Shown here: in pieces, positions 34,066 through 42,673 of the stretch
How the letters are laid out: each line of letters begins with the position of its first letter
How positions within the stretch are numbered: position 1 is the first letter of the stretch
Source of the DNA: Streptomyces sp. NBC_01476
GTDB taxonomy: Bacteria > Actinomycetota > Actinomycetes > Streptomycetales > Streptomycetaceae
Length of the DNA stretch: 64,000 nucleotides
Direction of reading: 5' to 3'
NCBI RefSeq assembly: GCF_036227265.1
Contig: NZ_CP109446.1
Location: forward strand, 7,333,001 to 7,397,000
Program-made: the position numbers and the translations under genes
The notes under the pieces: generated by a model
The model's database searches: none
The model's input: only the letters and a program-made list of their open reading frames with translations
What the model was told of the DNA's origin: nothing

Positions 34066-35883
34066 CTACCGCACGGGGCTCTCGGTGCCCGCGGTGTCGT
34101 CGAGGAAGCCGCCCGACTGGTGCTGCCACAGTTTCGCGTAGGCGCCGTCCGAGGTGAGCAGTTCCTGGTGCGTGCCCTGTTCGAGGATCCGCCCGCGGTC
34201 GAGGACGACGAGCCGGTCCATGGTGGCGACCGTGCTCAGCCGGTGCGCCACCACCAGCGCGGTCCGTCCCTCCATCAGCCGCCACAGCGCCTCCTGGACG
34301 AGGAGTTCGCTCTCGGAGTCCAGCGCGCTGGTCGCCTCGTCCAGCAGCAGGATCGGCGCGTCACGCAGGACCGCTCTGGCCAAGGCGACGCGCTGGCGCT
34401 GTCCGCCGGAGAGCTTGACACCGCGTTCGCCCACCATGGTGTCGAAGCCGTCCGGCAGTGCGTCGGCGAACTCCGTGACATGGGCGACCTCGGCCGCGCG
34501 GCGGATCTCGGCGGGGGTGGCATCCGGCCGGGCGAACGCGATGTTCTCCCGCAGCGTGCGGTGGAACATCGCCGGGTCCTGCGGCACATAGGCGATCAGG
34601 CTGCGCAGGTCGGCCTGGCGCAGCCTGCTGATGTCCTGGCCCCCGATCAGGATGCGGCCCGCGTCGACGTCCGTGATCCGCAGCAGCAGCCGGATGAGCG
34701 TGGTCTTGCCGCCGCCGGACCGGCCGACGAAACCGACCTTCCCGCCGCTGGGCACGGCCAGGTCGAGACCTTCGAAGAGCGGTTCCGCGCCCGCGTGGGC
34801 GAAGACCACCTGCTCGAAGCGGACGTCGGCGCCCCGGGACCGCAGCGGCTCCGGCGACGGCGGATCGACCACGGTCGGCGGCGTCCGCAGCAGTTCGGTG
34901 AACTGCGCGGCCTCGGTCATCGAGCTCTCCAGCCGGCGGTAGATCTGGTTGAACTCGAACATGACCCGCGTCGCGTTGCTGTAGTACGTGAAGGCGACCA
35001 CGACCTCCTCCACACTGTGCCGGCTCCCGCCCAGCGCGACCGCGAGCAGCAGACCCAGCGCGTTGGTGAGCACGGACAGCGGCGCGACCAGCGTGTCGAT
35101 GCGCAGGTTGCCGTAATCCCATGACCGCAGCGTGAGCCGGCGCGATTCCGCGACACGCGACCGGTGTTCGGCCGCCTCGCGCTCCTCGGCGGCGAACGCC
35201 CTGACCGTGTCGATGTTCATCAGGCTGTCCGCGACGTGACCCGACACCCGGGCGATGGCCTCCTCACGGCGCCCGACGAGCGCCTGACGGCGGCGGATCA
35301 ACGGTGTCACCACCAGCCCCGTCAGCGCGATCATCCCTACCAGCCCGACGACCAGGAGCGGTTGGTAGCGCCACAGCACCACAGAACCGAACACCAGCGG
35401 CACGAGGCTGCCCACGACCGAGAACGTCAGCGTGTCGACGAACTCCTCGAAGCGGGAGGCGAAACTCAGCACCCGCTTGGTCAGCGACCCGGCGAAGTTG
35501 TCGTGGAAGAAGGCGGCGTCCTTGGCGAACAGCTCGTCCATGCCGATCACGTACAGCTGCTCGATCCCCAGGGCGTCCAGGCGGTTCAGGCAGTGCAGGC
35601 CGAGCCGCCACAGGGTCTCCGCGAGCAGCAGGACACCGGCGAAGCCGAGGACGTAGGGCAGCGTCGAGCCGATGGCGAGGCCGGCGTCGCCTGCGATACG
35701 GCCGACGAGCTTGGCGATGACGAGCGGCGCGATGTAGTTGATCCCGATGTTGCCCAGCGCCGGGAGCAGCATGCCCGGCACCGTCAGCCACCGTAACCGG
35801 GTCAACTCTCCTGTGTAGTACCGCAGTGCCAGGAACACCGAACCCCTGTCCGGTGAATCCTTGCGCGATTCAGGCGATCCCAT
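34066..35883 (-). CDS. ABC exporter, fused permease and ATPase
   Basis: A 605-residue half-transporter. About six membrane helices occupy residues 25-320 (LTVPGMLLPALGNIGINYIA; LVVGLVGMIALTGLVVTPLI; LSVLTNALGLLLAVALGG). The nucleotide-binding domain has Walker A GRSGGGKTT, signature LSGGQRQRVALARA, Walker B ILLLDEATSALD and the switch His in VVAHRLST. It works as a homodimer or with a second half-transporter and would export lipids, peptides or drugs. No partner half-transporter or substrate gene is adjacent. It is divergent from the F420-type oxidoreductase gene. Confidence 0.95.
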   Translation of the reverse strand: MGSPESRKDSPDRGSVFLALRYYTGELTRLRWLTVPGMLLPALGNIGINYIAPLVIAKLVGRIAGDAGLAIGSTLPYVLGFAGVLLLAETLWRLGLHCLNRLDALGIEQLYVIGMDELFAKDAAFFHDNFAGSLTKRVLSFASRFEEFVDTLTFSVVGSLVPLVFGSVVLWRYQPLLVVGLVGMIALTGLVVTPLIRRRQALVGRREEAIARVSGHVADSLMNIDTVRAFAAEEREAAEHRSRVAESRRLTLRSWDYGNLRIDTLVAPLSVLTNALGLLLAVALGGSRHSVEEVVVAFTYYSNATRVMFEFNQIYRRLESSMTEAAQFTELLRTPPTVVDPPSPEPLRSRGADVRFEQVVFAHAGAEPLFEGLDLAVPSGGKVGFVGRSGGGKTTLIRLLLRITDVDAGRILIGGQDISRLRQADLRSLIAYVPQDPAMFHRTLRENIAFARPDATPAEIRRAAEVAHVTEFADALPDGFDTMVGERGVKLSGGQRQRVALARAVLRDAPILLLDEATSALDSESELLVQEALWRLMEGRTALVVAHRLSTVATMDRLVVLDRGRILEQGTHQELLTSDGAYAKLWQHQSGGFLDDTAGTESPVR

Positions 35884-36294
35884 CCCATCCCAACCCTGCG
35901 TGGTCGTGCGGGAATCCGCGAAGCCGCTGCCTCACCGGCCCCGCGGAGCCTGCTTCTGAGTGCCCGCGCTCCGGTCCTCCCCTTGTCGTCCGGCCGGGGC
36001 GCCGCGGGTGAGCCCCGCCGAACTCGTGACGCCCCATCCGTTGCACGGGCGGGCCGGGAGACGCAGTGTCCCGTGACGGCGCCCGCACCGTCCAAGCGTT
36101 TTCTCTTCGCGCTTGTGAGCTGGGGTGTTGCCGGAAGCGGGATGCGTCGTGCGAAAGATTCACTGGACCTGGGCCGCTCGGCGCTCGCAGAGTGTGACGC
36201 ACGGGACAGCGGCCGTCGAAAGCCGTCCCGGGCCGGCCGGATCCTCCGCGACGGCAACGTTCTCAGCCGCCAGAACCGTCCGAGGAGCATCTCC
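35884..36294. other. Divergent intergenic region, ABC exporter / LLM oxidoreductase
   Basis: A 411-bp region serving outward genes. Frames on both strands are open here, but none shows conserved motifs or a ribosome site, and GC skew by codon position is weak. A small protein cannot be excluded. No clear operator was seen. Confidence 0.45.
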
Positions 36295-37221
36295 ATGGGG
36301 ACCACCACCGTGATCGACGCGGCCCGCCGGGCGCTGGGGCCGGTCGGGGTGACCTTGCCGGTCTCGTTCACCACCGCCCTGTCCATCGACGCGCAGCGCA
36401 AGGCCGTCGACCGGCTGGAACGCGCCGGCTACCGCGCCGTCTGGACCAACGAGGTCATCGGCGGCAAGGACGCCCTCGTCCAGCTGGCCGTCCTCCTGGC
36501 AGCCACGGACCGGATGGTGTTCGGCACCGGCGTCGCCAACATCTGGGCCCGGCAACCCCCGACCATGCACGGCGCCGCGGCCGTGCTGGCCCAGGCGTAT
36601 CCCGGCCGGTTCGTGCTCGGCATGGGCGTCGGATACCCGCAGCAGGCGGCGAGCGTGGGCCTGGAATTCGGTACCCCGCTGGCCACCCTGCGCGCCTACC
36701 TGAACCGGATGGCCGCCCCGACCCAGCCGCCCGCGCCCGACGTCCCCTATCCGCGGATCATCGCCGCGAACGGACCGAAGATGCTCGCGCTGGCCGGCGA
36801 GATCGCCGACGGAGCGCTGCCCGCGGTGCAGCCTCCCGAGTTCACCGTGCGGGCGCGGCGGACACTCGGCCCGGACAAGCTGCTCGTCATCGGACTGTCG
36901 GTGGTCCCGGACGACGACCGGGACCGGGCGAGGGCCGTGGCGCGGCAGCGGATGGCGGAGGCCCTCGACCGCCCGTCGTACGCCGCCGCCCTGGCCCAAC
37001 TGGGCTACTCCGAGCGGGAGATCACCGAGGTGGGTGACCGGCTGGTGGACGCGGTCATCGCCCACGGCGATCCGGCCGCAATCGCGGACAGGGTACGCGA
37101 ACACCTGGCGGCAGGCGCGGACCACGTGACGCTGCTGCCGCAGATCGGCACCGCGTTCTCGGTGGGGGTGGACCAACTGGAGTGGCTCGCCCCGGCGTTG
37201 ACCAGCATTGACCGGCGCTGA
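36295..37221 (+). CDS. LLM-class (F420-dependent type) oxidoreductase
   Basis: A 308-residue TIM-barrel protein of the luciferase-like superfamily, starting behind CGAGGAGC. Recognisable parts are AVDRLERAGYRAVWTNEVIG, MVFGTGVANIWARQPPTMHG and GRFVLGMGVGYPQQ, the order seen in F420-dependent actinobacterial reductases (TIGR03620-type). It would use F420 or FMN with an unknown organic substrate. The C-terminus runs into a 10-bp tandem repeat that also forms the stop-codon region. It is the only gene between the exporter and the crcB pair. Confidence 0.85.
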   Translation: MGTTTVIDAARRALGPVGVTLPVSFTTALSIDAQRKAVDRLERAGYRAVWTNEVIGGKDALVQLAVLLAATDRMVFGTGVANIWARQPPTMHGAAAVLAQAYPGRFVLGMGVGYPQQAASVGLEFGTPLATLRAYLNRMAAPTQPPAPDVPYPRIIAANGPKMLALAGEIADGALPAVQPPEFTVRARRTLGPDKLLVIGLSVVPDDDRDRARAVARQRMAEALDRPSYAAALAQLGYSEREITEVGDRLVDAVIAHGDPAAIADRVREHLAAGADHVTLLPQIGTAFSVGVDQLEWLAPALTSIDRR

Positions 37222-37260
37222 CCGGCGCTGACTGGCATTGGCCGGTATTGGCCAGCATTG
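37201..37260 (+). repeat. 10-bp tandem repeat, six units, across a stop codon
   Basis: Six 10-bp units of the type ACCGGCGCTG / GCCAGCATTG run from the last codons of the oxidoreductase into the 3' flank. The period equals one helical turn. Change in copy number would shift the frame and alter the C-terminus. Confidence 0.85.
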
Positions 37261-37541
37261 AGTACGGCGGGCTCCGGGCGACGCGGCAGGCCGCCGGCCG
37301 CTGACGCCGTGGCGGCCCGCCGGCCGCTCAAGAATCCACGGGCCCGCGTCAGCGCACGGCTGACGGAGTTCCGCACCCATTCCCCGGCACACCGCCGGAT
37401 CGCCGGATCGCCGGAACACGAAAAGCCCGGGGCTGGAGTGGCGATCGGTCAATTCCCCGCAGAACATCTATCCTCTGCGGGTGCACTGCTCCCCGGGGAT
37501 TTCCGGTACCGGTCGATTCATGGGTGGATGAGGGGTCTTCG
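37261..37541. other. Leader region of the crcB pair
   Basis: This 281-bp stretch holds a hairpin at 37456-37481 and short GATCGCCG repeats near 37390-37410. crcB genes are often controlled by a fluoride riboswitch, but I could not fit the conserved GGNGAUG and CUGAUGNCNUCU parts to this leader. No gene is seen. Confidence 0.5.
37456..37481 (+). other. Strong hairpin in the crcB leader
   Basis: CCCGCAGA pairs perfectly with TCTGCGGG around a 10-base AT-rich loop (ACATCTATCC). It lies 60 bp before the crcB start and could be a terminator for upstream transcription or an attenuator element. Its role is not known. Confidence 0.45.
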
Positions 37542-38039
37542 ATGGCGTCGGACAGTCTGCCGCACCATAAAAAAGAGCCGATGAACTGCGACTTCGACGC
37601 GCTCGCCGCCAACGAGCACCGCTGGCGGGCGCGTGGCGCCGATGTGATCGCCGTGGTCGCCGCCGGCGGGGTAATCGGCGCCGAGGCCCGTTATCTCGCC
37701 TCCCGTCTCTGGTCCGATCCGGCCGGCCGTTTTCCGTACACGACCTTCGGGGTGAATCTGACCGGCTGTTTCCTGATCGGTGTTCTCCTGGTCGTCGTCA
37801 GCGATATGCGCACGGTCAACCGCTTGGTGAGGCCGTTCCTCGCGACGGGCGTGCTGGGCGGCTTCACGACCTTCTCCACGTACGCCGTGGACAGTCAGCG
37901 TCTGATCGCCACCGGGCACCCGGGCCCGGCGCTTGTCAACATCCTGGGCACCATGGCAGGGGCGTTGGCCGCCGTGAGCACTGGGGCGCTCACCACACGC
38001 CGTATCGTCGCGCTCCGCAGCGCCCGCCGCGCCCGGTGA
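37542..38039 (+). CDS. crcB: CrcB/Fluc fluoride channel subunit (1)
   Basis: A 165-residue, four-helix membrane protein with an unusually long polar N-terminus. Family motifs are present: GVIGAEARYLASRL, FPYTTFGVNLTGCFLIGVLL with the conserved Asn, and FLATGVLGGFTTFSTYAVDS, the Phe-box and Na+-site segment. The ATG at 37542 has GAGGGG at good spacing; GTG at 37524 and ATG at 37581 are alternatives. Fluc proteins form dual-topology dimers that let fluoride leave the cell. The next gene encodes the second subunit with a 4-bp overlap, so a heterodimer of opposite orientations is likely. Confidence 0.93.
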   Translation: MASDSLPHHKKEPMNCDFDALAANEHRWRARGADVIAVVAAGGVIGAEARYLASRLWSDPAGRFPYTTFGVNLTGCFLIGVLLVVVSDMRTVNRLVRPFLATGVLGGFTTFSTYAVDSQRLIATGHPGPALVNILGTMAGALAAVSTGALTTRRIVALRSARRAR

Positions 38040-38407
38040 ACGCTCTGTGGGTCGCGCTGGGCGCGGCGCTGGGGGCACCCATGCGCTACCTGATCGACAA
38101 GCAGGTGCAGGGCGCGTGGAAGACGGTGTTCCCCTGGGGGACGCTGGCGGTCAACGCCCTGGCCAGTCTGGTGCTGGGCCTGGTCACCGGGCTCGTCCTC
38201 GGCGGTGCCCCCGGCGCACTGCTCGAAGGTCTGGGGGTCGGACTGTGCGGAGCGCTGTCGACGTACTCGACCTTCTCGTACACCGCCCTGCGGCTGTTCG
38301 AGGACGGCTTCAGGTTCTACGCCGTGGCGGACGTCGCGGTGTCGATCATGGTGGCCCTCGGAGCCGCCTCCTTCGGACTGGCTCTCGGCACGTACGCGAC
38401 GGCCTGA
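38036..38407 (+). CDS. crcB: CrcB/Fluc fluoride channel subunit (2)
   Basis: A 123-residue partner of the preceding gene, starting at a GTG that overlaps its stop by 4 bp. It has GAALGAPMRYLIDKQVQ, FPWGTLAVNALASLVLGLVT and LCGALSTYSTFSYTALRLFE. These correspond to the arginine loop, pore asparagine and Phe-box of Fluc channels. Paired genes of this kind give antiparallel heterodimers in many Gram-positive bacteria. Confidence 0.94.
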   Translation: MNALWVALGAALGAPMRYLIDKQVQGAWKTVFPWGTLAVNALASLVLGLVTGLVLGGAPGALLEGLGVGLCGALSTYSTFSYTALRLFEDGFRFYAVADVAVSIMVALGAASFGLALGTYATA

Positions 38408-38443
38408 GGATTTCCTCTCCGCCGCGGCTGCCCATCAGGGCCC

Positions 38444-38761
38444 CTACGACAGCGGTTCGTGATGCGCCCAGACGACCTTGTACGGGTACCGGGACTGCCA
38501 GCGCTGGATGAACTCCTCAAGTCCGGGCGTGCTGAACGCCGCGTTGAGCGCGTCGAGGTCGGCGAGACCGAACCGCACGACCGCGCTGGCGACGAAGAGG
38601 GGAGCGTGGTCGTCCCCCGGCACGCGGATGTGGCGCTGTGCCGCGAACTCCTGGATGCGCCCCGAGCCCGTCATCAGACTTTCCATGTCTTTCAGATACT
38701 GATCGAGGTCGGCGTCGGGGATGGATGGATCGAACGAGACAATCATCGTGTGGCTGATCAT
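38444..38761 (-). CDS. Dabb/EthD-like ferredoxin-fold protein
   Basis: A 105-residue protein. It starts ISHTMIVSFDPSIPDADLDQ and contains VRFGLADLDALNAAFSTPGL and YPYKVVWAHHEPLS, the alpha-beta barrel pattern of the Dabb/EthD group of small dimeric proteins. Members act as stress proteins, monooxygenases or cyclases. The long open frame upstream of its start is the antisense of the LysR and aldo-keto reductase genes and is rejected. It is divergent from the LysR gene at 38831, which is its likely regulator. Confidence 0.7.
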   Translation of the reverse strand: MISHTMIVSFDPSIPDADLDQYLKDMESLMTGSGRIQEFAAQRHIRVPGDDHAPLFVASAVVRFGLADLDALNAAFSTPGLEEFIQRWQSRYPYKVVWAHHEPLS

Positions 38762-38830
38762 GGGTCCATCGAACCGCCGCCCGGCGGTGAAGTCCAAGAC
38801 CGGTCGGATCTTCAGCGATAACCTGCAGGC

Positions 38831-39712
38831 ATGATTGATCTGGAGGCGCGCGAGCTCGAGTACTTCGTGGCGGTCGCCGAGGAGCTGCACTTCGGCCGTG
38901 CCGCGGTCCGTCTGTCGATCGCGCAGCCCGCACTGTCGAAAGCGATCCGGCGGATCGAGGCGCGGCTGGGTGTGCAGCTGCTCAGCCGGTCGAGCCGGCA
39001 TGTCGCGCTCACCCCGGCCGGGGAGGCGCTGCTGCACCACGGCCGCCACGCGCTCAACGCGGTCAGCGCCGCGGCCCAGGCCGCGCGCCGGGCCGGTGAT
39101 GCCCAGGCTCACCTGCGGCTGGTGATCAAGCCGGGCGGAGACGCCCATCTGCTCTCCGGGATCCTCGCGGAGTACGCCGCCCGGCCCGACGCACGCCGGG
39201 TGGACATCCTCTTCGGCGGTGCCACCGACCGCGCCGACCACGTGCGCGACGGCAGGGCCGACGTGGCGCTGCTGTACGCGCCGTTCGACGACCTCACCGG
39301 GCTCGCGTCCGAGACGCTGTTCGTCGAAGGGCGCGTCGCGCTCCTGCCCCGCGGCCACCGGCTGGCCGCACGGACCGAGGTGCGGCTGGCCGACCTCGAG
39401 CACGAGACGCTGGCGCGCTGGAAAGGCGTGCGCTGGACGGGAGTGCCCGACGACGGCAGCGGGCCGGAGATCGCGGACGGCGCGCAGATGGTCCAGCTCA
39501 TCATGCTCGGCCGGATCATCGCGGTGCTCCCGCGCTCGCTCGTCGAGCCCGTCCACCCCGGGCTGGTGTACGTCCCGGTGACCGGCGCGGCGCCCAGCCG
39601 CCTGGTCGTCGCCTGGTCGGAGCTCGACCGCCGGCCACTCGTCGCCTCGTTCGTCGAGGCGGCGGTCGCAGTGGCGGCCGGCTTGGGGGCCCCGCGGCAG
39701 GACGCGGGCTGA
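38831..39712 (+). CDS. LysR-family transcriptional regulator
   Basis: A 293-residue LysR protein. The winged HTH reads ELEYFVAVAEELHFGRAAVR with IAQPALSKAIRRIEARLGVQ. The sensor half has ILFGGATDRADHVRDGRADV. No ribosome site precedes the ATG, and TAACCT lies at 38819-38824 at the distance of a -10 box for a leaderless message. It is divergent from the Dabb-type gene, 69 bp apart. Its last codons lie inside a 15-bp tandem repeat (GDAG end). Confidence 0.9.
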   Translation: MIDLEARELEYFVAVAEELHFGRAAVRLSIAQPALSKAIRRIEARLGVQLLSRSSRHVALTPAGEALLHHGRHALNAVSAAAQAARRAGDAQAHLRLVIKPGGDAHLLSGILAEYAARPDARRVDILFGGATDRADHVRDGRADVALLYAPFDDLTGLASETLFVEGRVALLPRGHRLAARTEVRLADLEHETLARWKGVRWTGVPDDGSGPEIADGAQMVQLIMLGRIIAVLPRSLVEPVHPGLVYVPVTGAAPSRLVVAWSELDRRPLVASFVEAAVAVAAGLGAPRQDAG

Positions 39713-39805
39713 GCGGACCCGGGCTGAGCGGACGCGGGCTGAGGGGAGGCGGATTGCGCGAACGCGGGCTGTGCCGGGACGGGGTGGGGGAACGCGGGTT
39801 GCGGG
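39701..39805 (+). repeat. 15-bp tandem repeat, about seven units
   Basis: Seven 15-bp units run in phase. The first three are nearly identical (GACGCGGGCTGAGCG type) and the rest drift (AACGCGGGCTGTGCC, AACGCGGGTTGCGGG). The array begins in the last codons of the LysR gene and ends just before the aldo-keto reductase stop. Confidence 0.85.
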
Positions 39806-39813
39806 GCCGTGAC

Positions 39814-40842
39814 TCAGGCGGCGGCGCGTTCCGTGGCCGGCCGGCGGCGGAGGGCCGGGTGCTGGAGCGCCGGCGGCAGGTAGGCGGAGCTGTCGGGTGC
39901 GCCGACGTCCGTGCCGGGCGGGACGATCGCGTCGATCCGGTCGAGGATCTCGTCGGTGAGGGTGACGTCGACGCCGGCGAGCAGGTCGTCGAGCTGCTCC
40001 ATCGTGCGCGGCCCGATGATCGCGCTGGTCACCCCGGGATGGGCGATGGCGAACGCCATCGCGAGGTGCGTCATCCGCAGACCGGCCTCTTCGGCGAGCG
40101 GAATGATCTGCTCGATGGCATCGAGCCGGCGCTCGTCGCCGAAGGACTGGAAGACGGCGGCACGGCGGAGGTCGGTCTGCTGCCCCTTGCGGATGCGTCC
40201 GGTGAGCATCCCCTTCGCCAGCGGGCTCCACACCAGCGTGCCCATTCCGTAGCGCTGGGCGACGGGCAGCACCTCGGATTCGATACCGCGGTTGAGGATC
40301 GAGAAGGTCGGTTGTTCGGTGCGGAACCGTTCCAGACCACGCCGCTCCGCCACCCACTGGGCCTCCACGATGTCGGAGGCGGGCATCGTGGACGACCCGA
40401 TCACCCGGACCTTGCCGCTGTGGATCAGGTCCGAGAGCGCCGAAAGCGTGTCCTCGATGTCGGTGTCGGGGTCCGGCCGGTGGATCTGGTAGAGGTCGAT
40501 GTGGTCGGTCTGCAGGCGGCGCAGCGAGTTCTCGACCGCGGTCATGATCCAGCGCCTGGAGTTGCCCCGCTGATTGGGGTCGTCACCCATCGGGAGATGC
40601 AGTTTGGTCGCGAGGACGATGTCGTCGCGACGTCCCTTGAGCGCCTTGCCGACGATCTCCTCCGACTCGCCGCGGGAGTACGCGTCGGCGGTGTCGACGA
40701 AGTTGATCCCCGCGTCCAGTGCTCTGTGGATGATGCGGACCGACTCGTCGTGGTCGGGGTTGCCCAGGGCGCCGAACATCATCGCGCCGAGCGCGTAGGG
40801 ACTGACCTTGATGCCGGTGCGGCCGAGGGTGCGGTAGTGCAT
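39814..40842 (-). CDS. Aldo-keto reductase
   Basis: A 342-residue TIM-barrel NADPH-dependent reductase. The catalytic tetrad is Asp50, Tyr55, Lys80 and His121 (NFVDTADAYSRGESEE; VLATKLHLP; DLYQIHRPD). The cofactor segment IIGPRTMEQLDDLLAGVDVT lies near the C-terminus. It reduces aldehydes or ketones; the exact substrate is unknown. It is divergent from a TetR gene, and the 129-bp space holds two copies of an inverted repeat. Derepression by a reactive carbonyl or drug-like ligand is likely. Confidence 0.94.
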   Translation of the reverse strand: MHYRTLGRTGIKVSPYALGAMMFGALGNPDHDESVRIIHRALDAGINFVDTADAYSRGESEEIVGKALKGRRDDIVLATKLHLPMGDDPNQRGNSRRWIMTAVENSLRRLQTDHIDLYQIHRPDPDTDIEDTLSALSDLIHSGKVRVIGSSTMPASDIVEAQWVAERRGLERFRTEQPTFSILNRGIESEVLPVAQRYGMGTLVWSPLAKGMLTGRIRKGQQTDLRRAAVFQSFGDERRLDAIEQIIPLAEEAGLRMTHLAMAFAIAHPGVTSAIIGPRTMEQLDDLLAGVDVTLTDEILDRIDAIVPPGTDVGAPDSSAYLPPALQHPALRRRPATERAAA

Positions 40843-40911
40843 ACGGTTTCTCCTGCCGTGGTGGCCGGGGGCGTGGTGGGCGCTCCGCCGATGCCGTAAC
40901 CTGAGGTTAAG

Positions 40912-40952
40912 CGGAACGCCTTTCCGGAACTATACGGAACGGCTTTCCGGAA
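40912..40952. promoter_or_regulatory. Twin TetR operators, aldo-keto reductase / TetR
   Basis: CGGAACGCCTTTCCGGAA at 40912-40929 and CGGAACGGCTTTCCGGAA at 40935-40952 differ at one base. Each is an imperfect palindrome (GGAA / TTCC arms). The copies are 23 bp apart, about two helical turns. They lie in the divergent space 20-60 bp from the TetR start and would control both genes. Confidence 0.8.
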
Positions 40953-40971
40953 AAGCAAGCGAAGGAGTGTC

Positions 40972-41616
40972 GTGACGGAGAACGCGGCGCCGACCGGCGC
41001 AGGCATGACCGGCCCCGCAGGTCCGGGCACGCCCGAACGCGCGCCGCGCCGGCTGCGGGCCGACGCACAGCGCAACATCGACTCCCTGCTCGAAGCGGCG
41101 AAGGCCGTCTTCGTCACGTCGGGCGTGGACGCGCCCGCGAAGGAGATAGCCGACCTGGCCGGCGTCGGGGTCGGCACGCTGTACCGGCACTTCCCGCAGC
41201 GCTCGGACCTGGTGAAAGCCGTGTTCCAGCGCGAGGTGGACGCCTGCGCGGACGCGGGCCCGGCGCTGGCCGCCGCGCATGAGCCGGGCGTCGCGCTCAC
41301 CAAGTGGCTCCACCGTTACACCGAGTTCGTCGCGACCAAACGAGGACTCGCCGCGGCACTTCACTCGGGCGATCCGGCGTTCGACGCCCTGCCCGGCTAC
41401 TTCATGGGGCGGCTCGGGCCCACCCTCGGCGCCCTGCTCGACGCCGCCTCGGCGAGCGGCGAGATCCGCTCCGACGTCACCCCCAAGGACCTTCTGCTCG
41501 CCGTCGCCAATCTCTGCCTGCCCGTGGCGGACGAGGGGGTCGTCTACAGCCGCCGCATGGTCACCCTGCTCATCGACGGCCTGTACTACGGCGCCGCGGG
41601 CCGGCCCGGCTCCTGA
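40972..41616 (+). CDS. TetR-family transcriptional regulator
   Basis: A 214-residue repressor starting at GTG behind GAAGGAGTG. The HTH is near residues 50-75 (DAPAKEIADLAGVGVGTLYR, then HFPQRSDLVKAV). The C-terminal ligand domain has HSGDPAFDALPGYFMGRLGP. It is related to the TetR protein at 56775; both share the RRLRADAQRN/RADARRN lead and HFP-x-R-x-DL. It is divergent from the aldo-keto reductase. Its stop is immediately followed by the truncated carboxypeptidase. Confidence 0.92.
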   Translation: MTENAAPTGAGMTGPAGPGTPERAPRRLRADAQRNIDSLLEAAKAVFVTSGVDAPAKEIADLAGVGVGTLYRHFPQRSDLVKAVFQREVDACADAGPALAAAHEPGVALTKWLHRYTEFVATKRGLAAALHSGDPAFDALPGYFMGRLGPTLGALLDAASASGEIRSDVTPKDLLLAVANLCLPVADEGVVYSRRMVTLLIDGLYYGAAGRPGS

Positions 41617-42563
41617 ACTCGCGCGCGGACACGCCGGATTCCCGCCGGCCGGCACCGCGCACGGCTCAGCGGTCACCGCGTGGCGGTCCGAACGCGGCGC
41701 CCGAGGAGCGGGCCGCCGACATCCACGCGGCCTTCGCCGACCCCGGCATCAAGGCGGTCATCGCCAGTGTCGGTGGCGACGACCAGATCACCGTCCTCCC
41801 GCACCTCGACCGCGAGCTTCTCCGCGCCAACCCGAAACCGTTCTTCGGCTACAGCGACAACACGAACCTGCTGCTCTTCCTGCGGAACCTGGGCATCGTC
41901 AGTTACCACGGCGGCTCCGTGATGGTCGAACTCGGGCGCCCCGGCGCGATGAACCCACTGACCGCGGCCTCACTCCGGGCGGCGATGTTCACCTCGGACA
42001 CGTACGAACTCACCCCCGCGAGCACCTCCGGAGACGTCAACCGCCCCTGGCAGGACTCGCACACCTTCGCCTCCGAACCCGCAGCGGAACCCGCCGACGG
42101 CTGGAGCTGGCACAACGCCGACCGGGTGGTCGAAGGCGCCGGCTGGGGCGGCAATCTGGAGATCATCTCCTGGCTGCTGATGGCGGACCGCGAAGTAGAA
42201 CCACCCGACACCTACGCCGGCGACGTCCTTTTCCTGGAGACCTCGGAGGAGATGCCGAGCGCGCAGGAGGTCTACCGGATCCTGCGGAACATGGGCGAAC
42301 GCGGGCTGCTGCGGCAGTTCCCGGCGCTGCTGATGGGCCGTGCGAAGAGCTGGTCGTTCGAGAAGCGGCTCGCCACCCAGGACAAGGCGGCCTTCCGCCG
42401 CCGGCAGCGGGAGGCCGTCCTGCGGGCCCTCCACGAGTACGCCCCCGACACGATGGCCGTCTTCGACGTCGACCTGGGCCACACCGACCCGCAACTCGTG
42501 ATCCCCGTCGGCGGCCGGATCCGCGTGGACGGCCTTTCCCACCGGATCCGCGTCACGTACTGA
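41617..42563 (+). pseudogene. 5'-truncated LD-carboxypeptidase (S66/MccF family)
   Basis: From about 41690 the frame encodes the S66 peptidase body: RAADIHAAFADPGIKAVIAS, VGGDDQITVLPHLDRELL, FFGYSDNTNLL with the nucleophile Ser, then EGAGWGGNLEIISWLLMA with the catalytic Glu, and VDLGHTDPQLVIPVGG with the His. The first 60-70 residues of the family (YPP-x-L-x-GD-x-V start and the first strands) are missing. Between the TetR stop and this point the frame has no ATG, GTG or TTG start. The gene is therefore 5'-truncated, though catalytic residues are intact and read-through translation is conceivable. Confidence 0.85.
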
Positions 42564-42673
42564 ACGCAAACCCCCGCGACCAACCCGCTCGCCTCGGGAG
42601 CAGCCGGCGCTCTCCGCCCCGCTCGGCGCCTCCCAATGCCGCGAGCACGGCGACGCCGTCATCCTGCTAACGG

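Noticed and set aside
37261-37541. Fluoride riboswitch before crcB
   Set aside because: The pieces GGATGAGGGG and CGATGGCGTC near 37525-37550 look vaguely similar but are too close together and overlap the start codon; the required stems and pseudoknot cannot be drawn.
39701-39805. CRISPR-like array
   Set aside because: The 15-bp units are contiguous with no spacers and decay gradually, so this is a simple tandem repeat. No cas genes are present.
38762-40357. Upstream extension of the Dabb-type gene to 637 codons
   Set aside because: It overlaps the LysR and aldo-keto reductase genes and lacks any motif before the MISHTMIV start.
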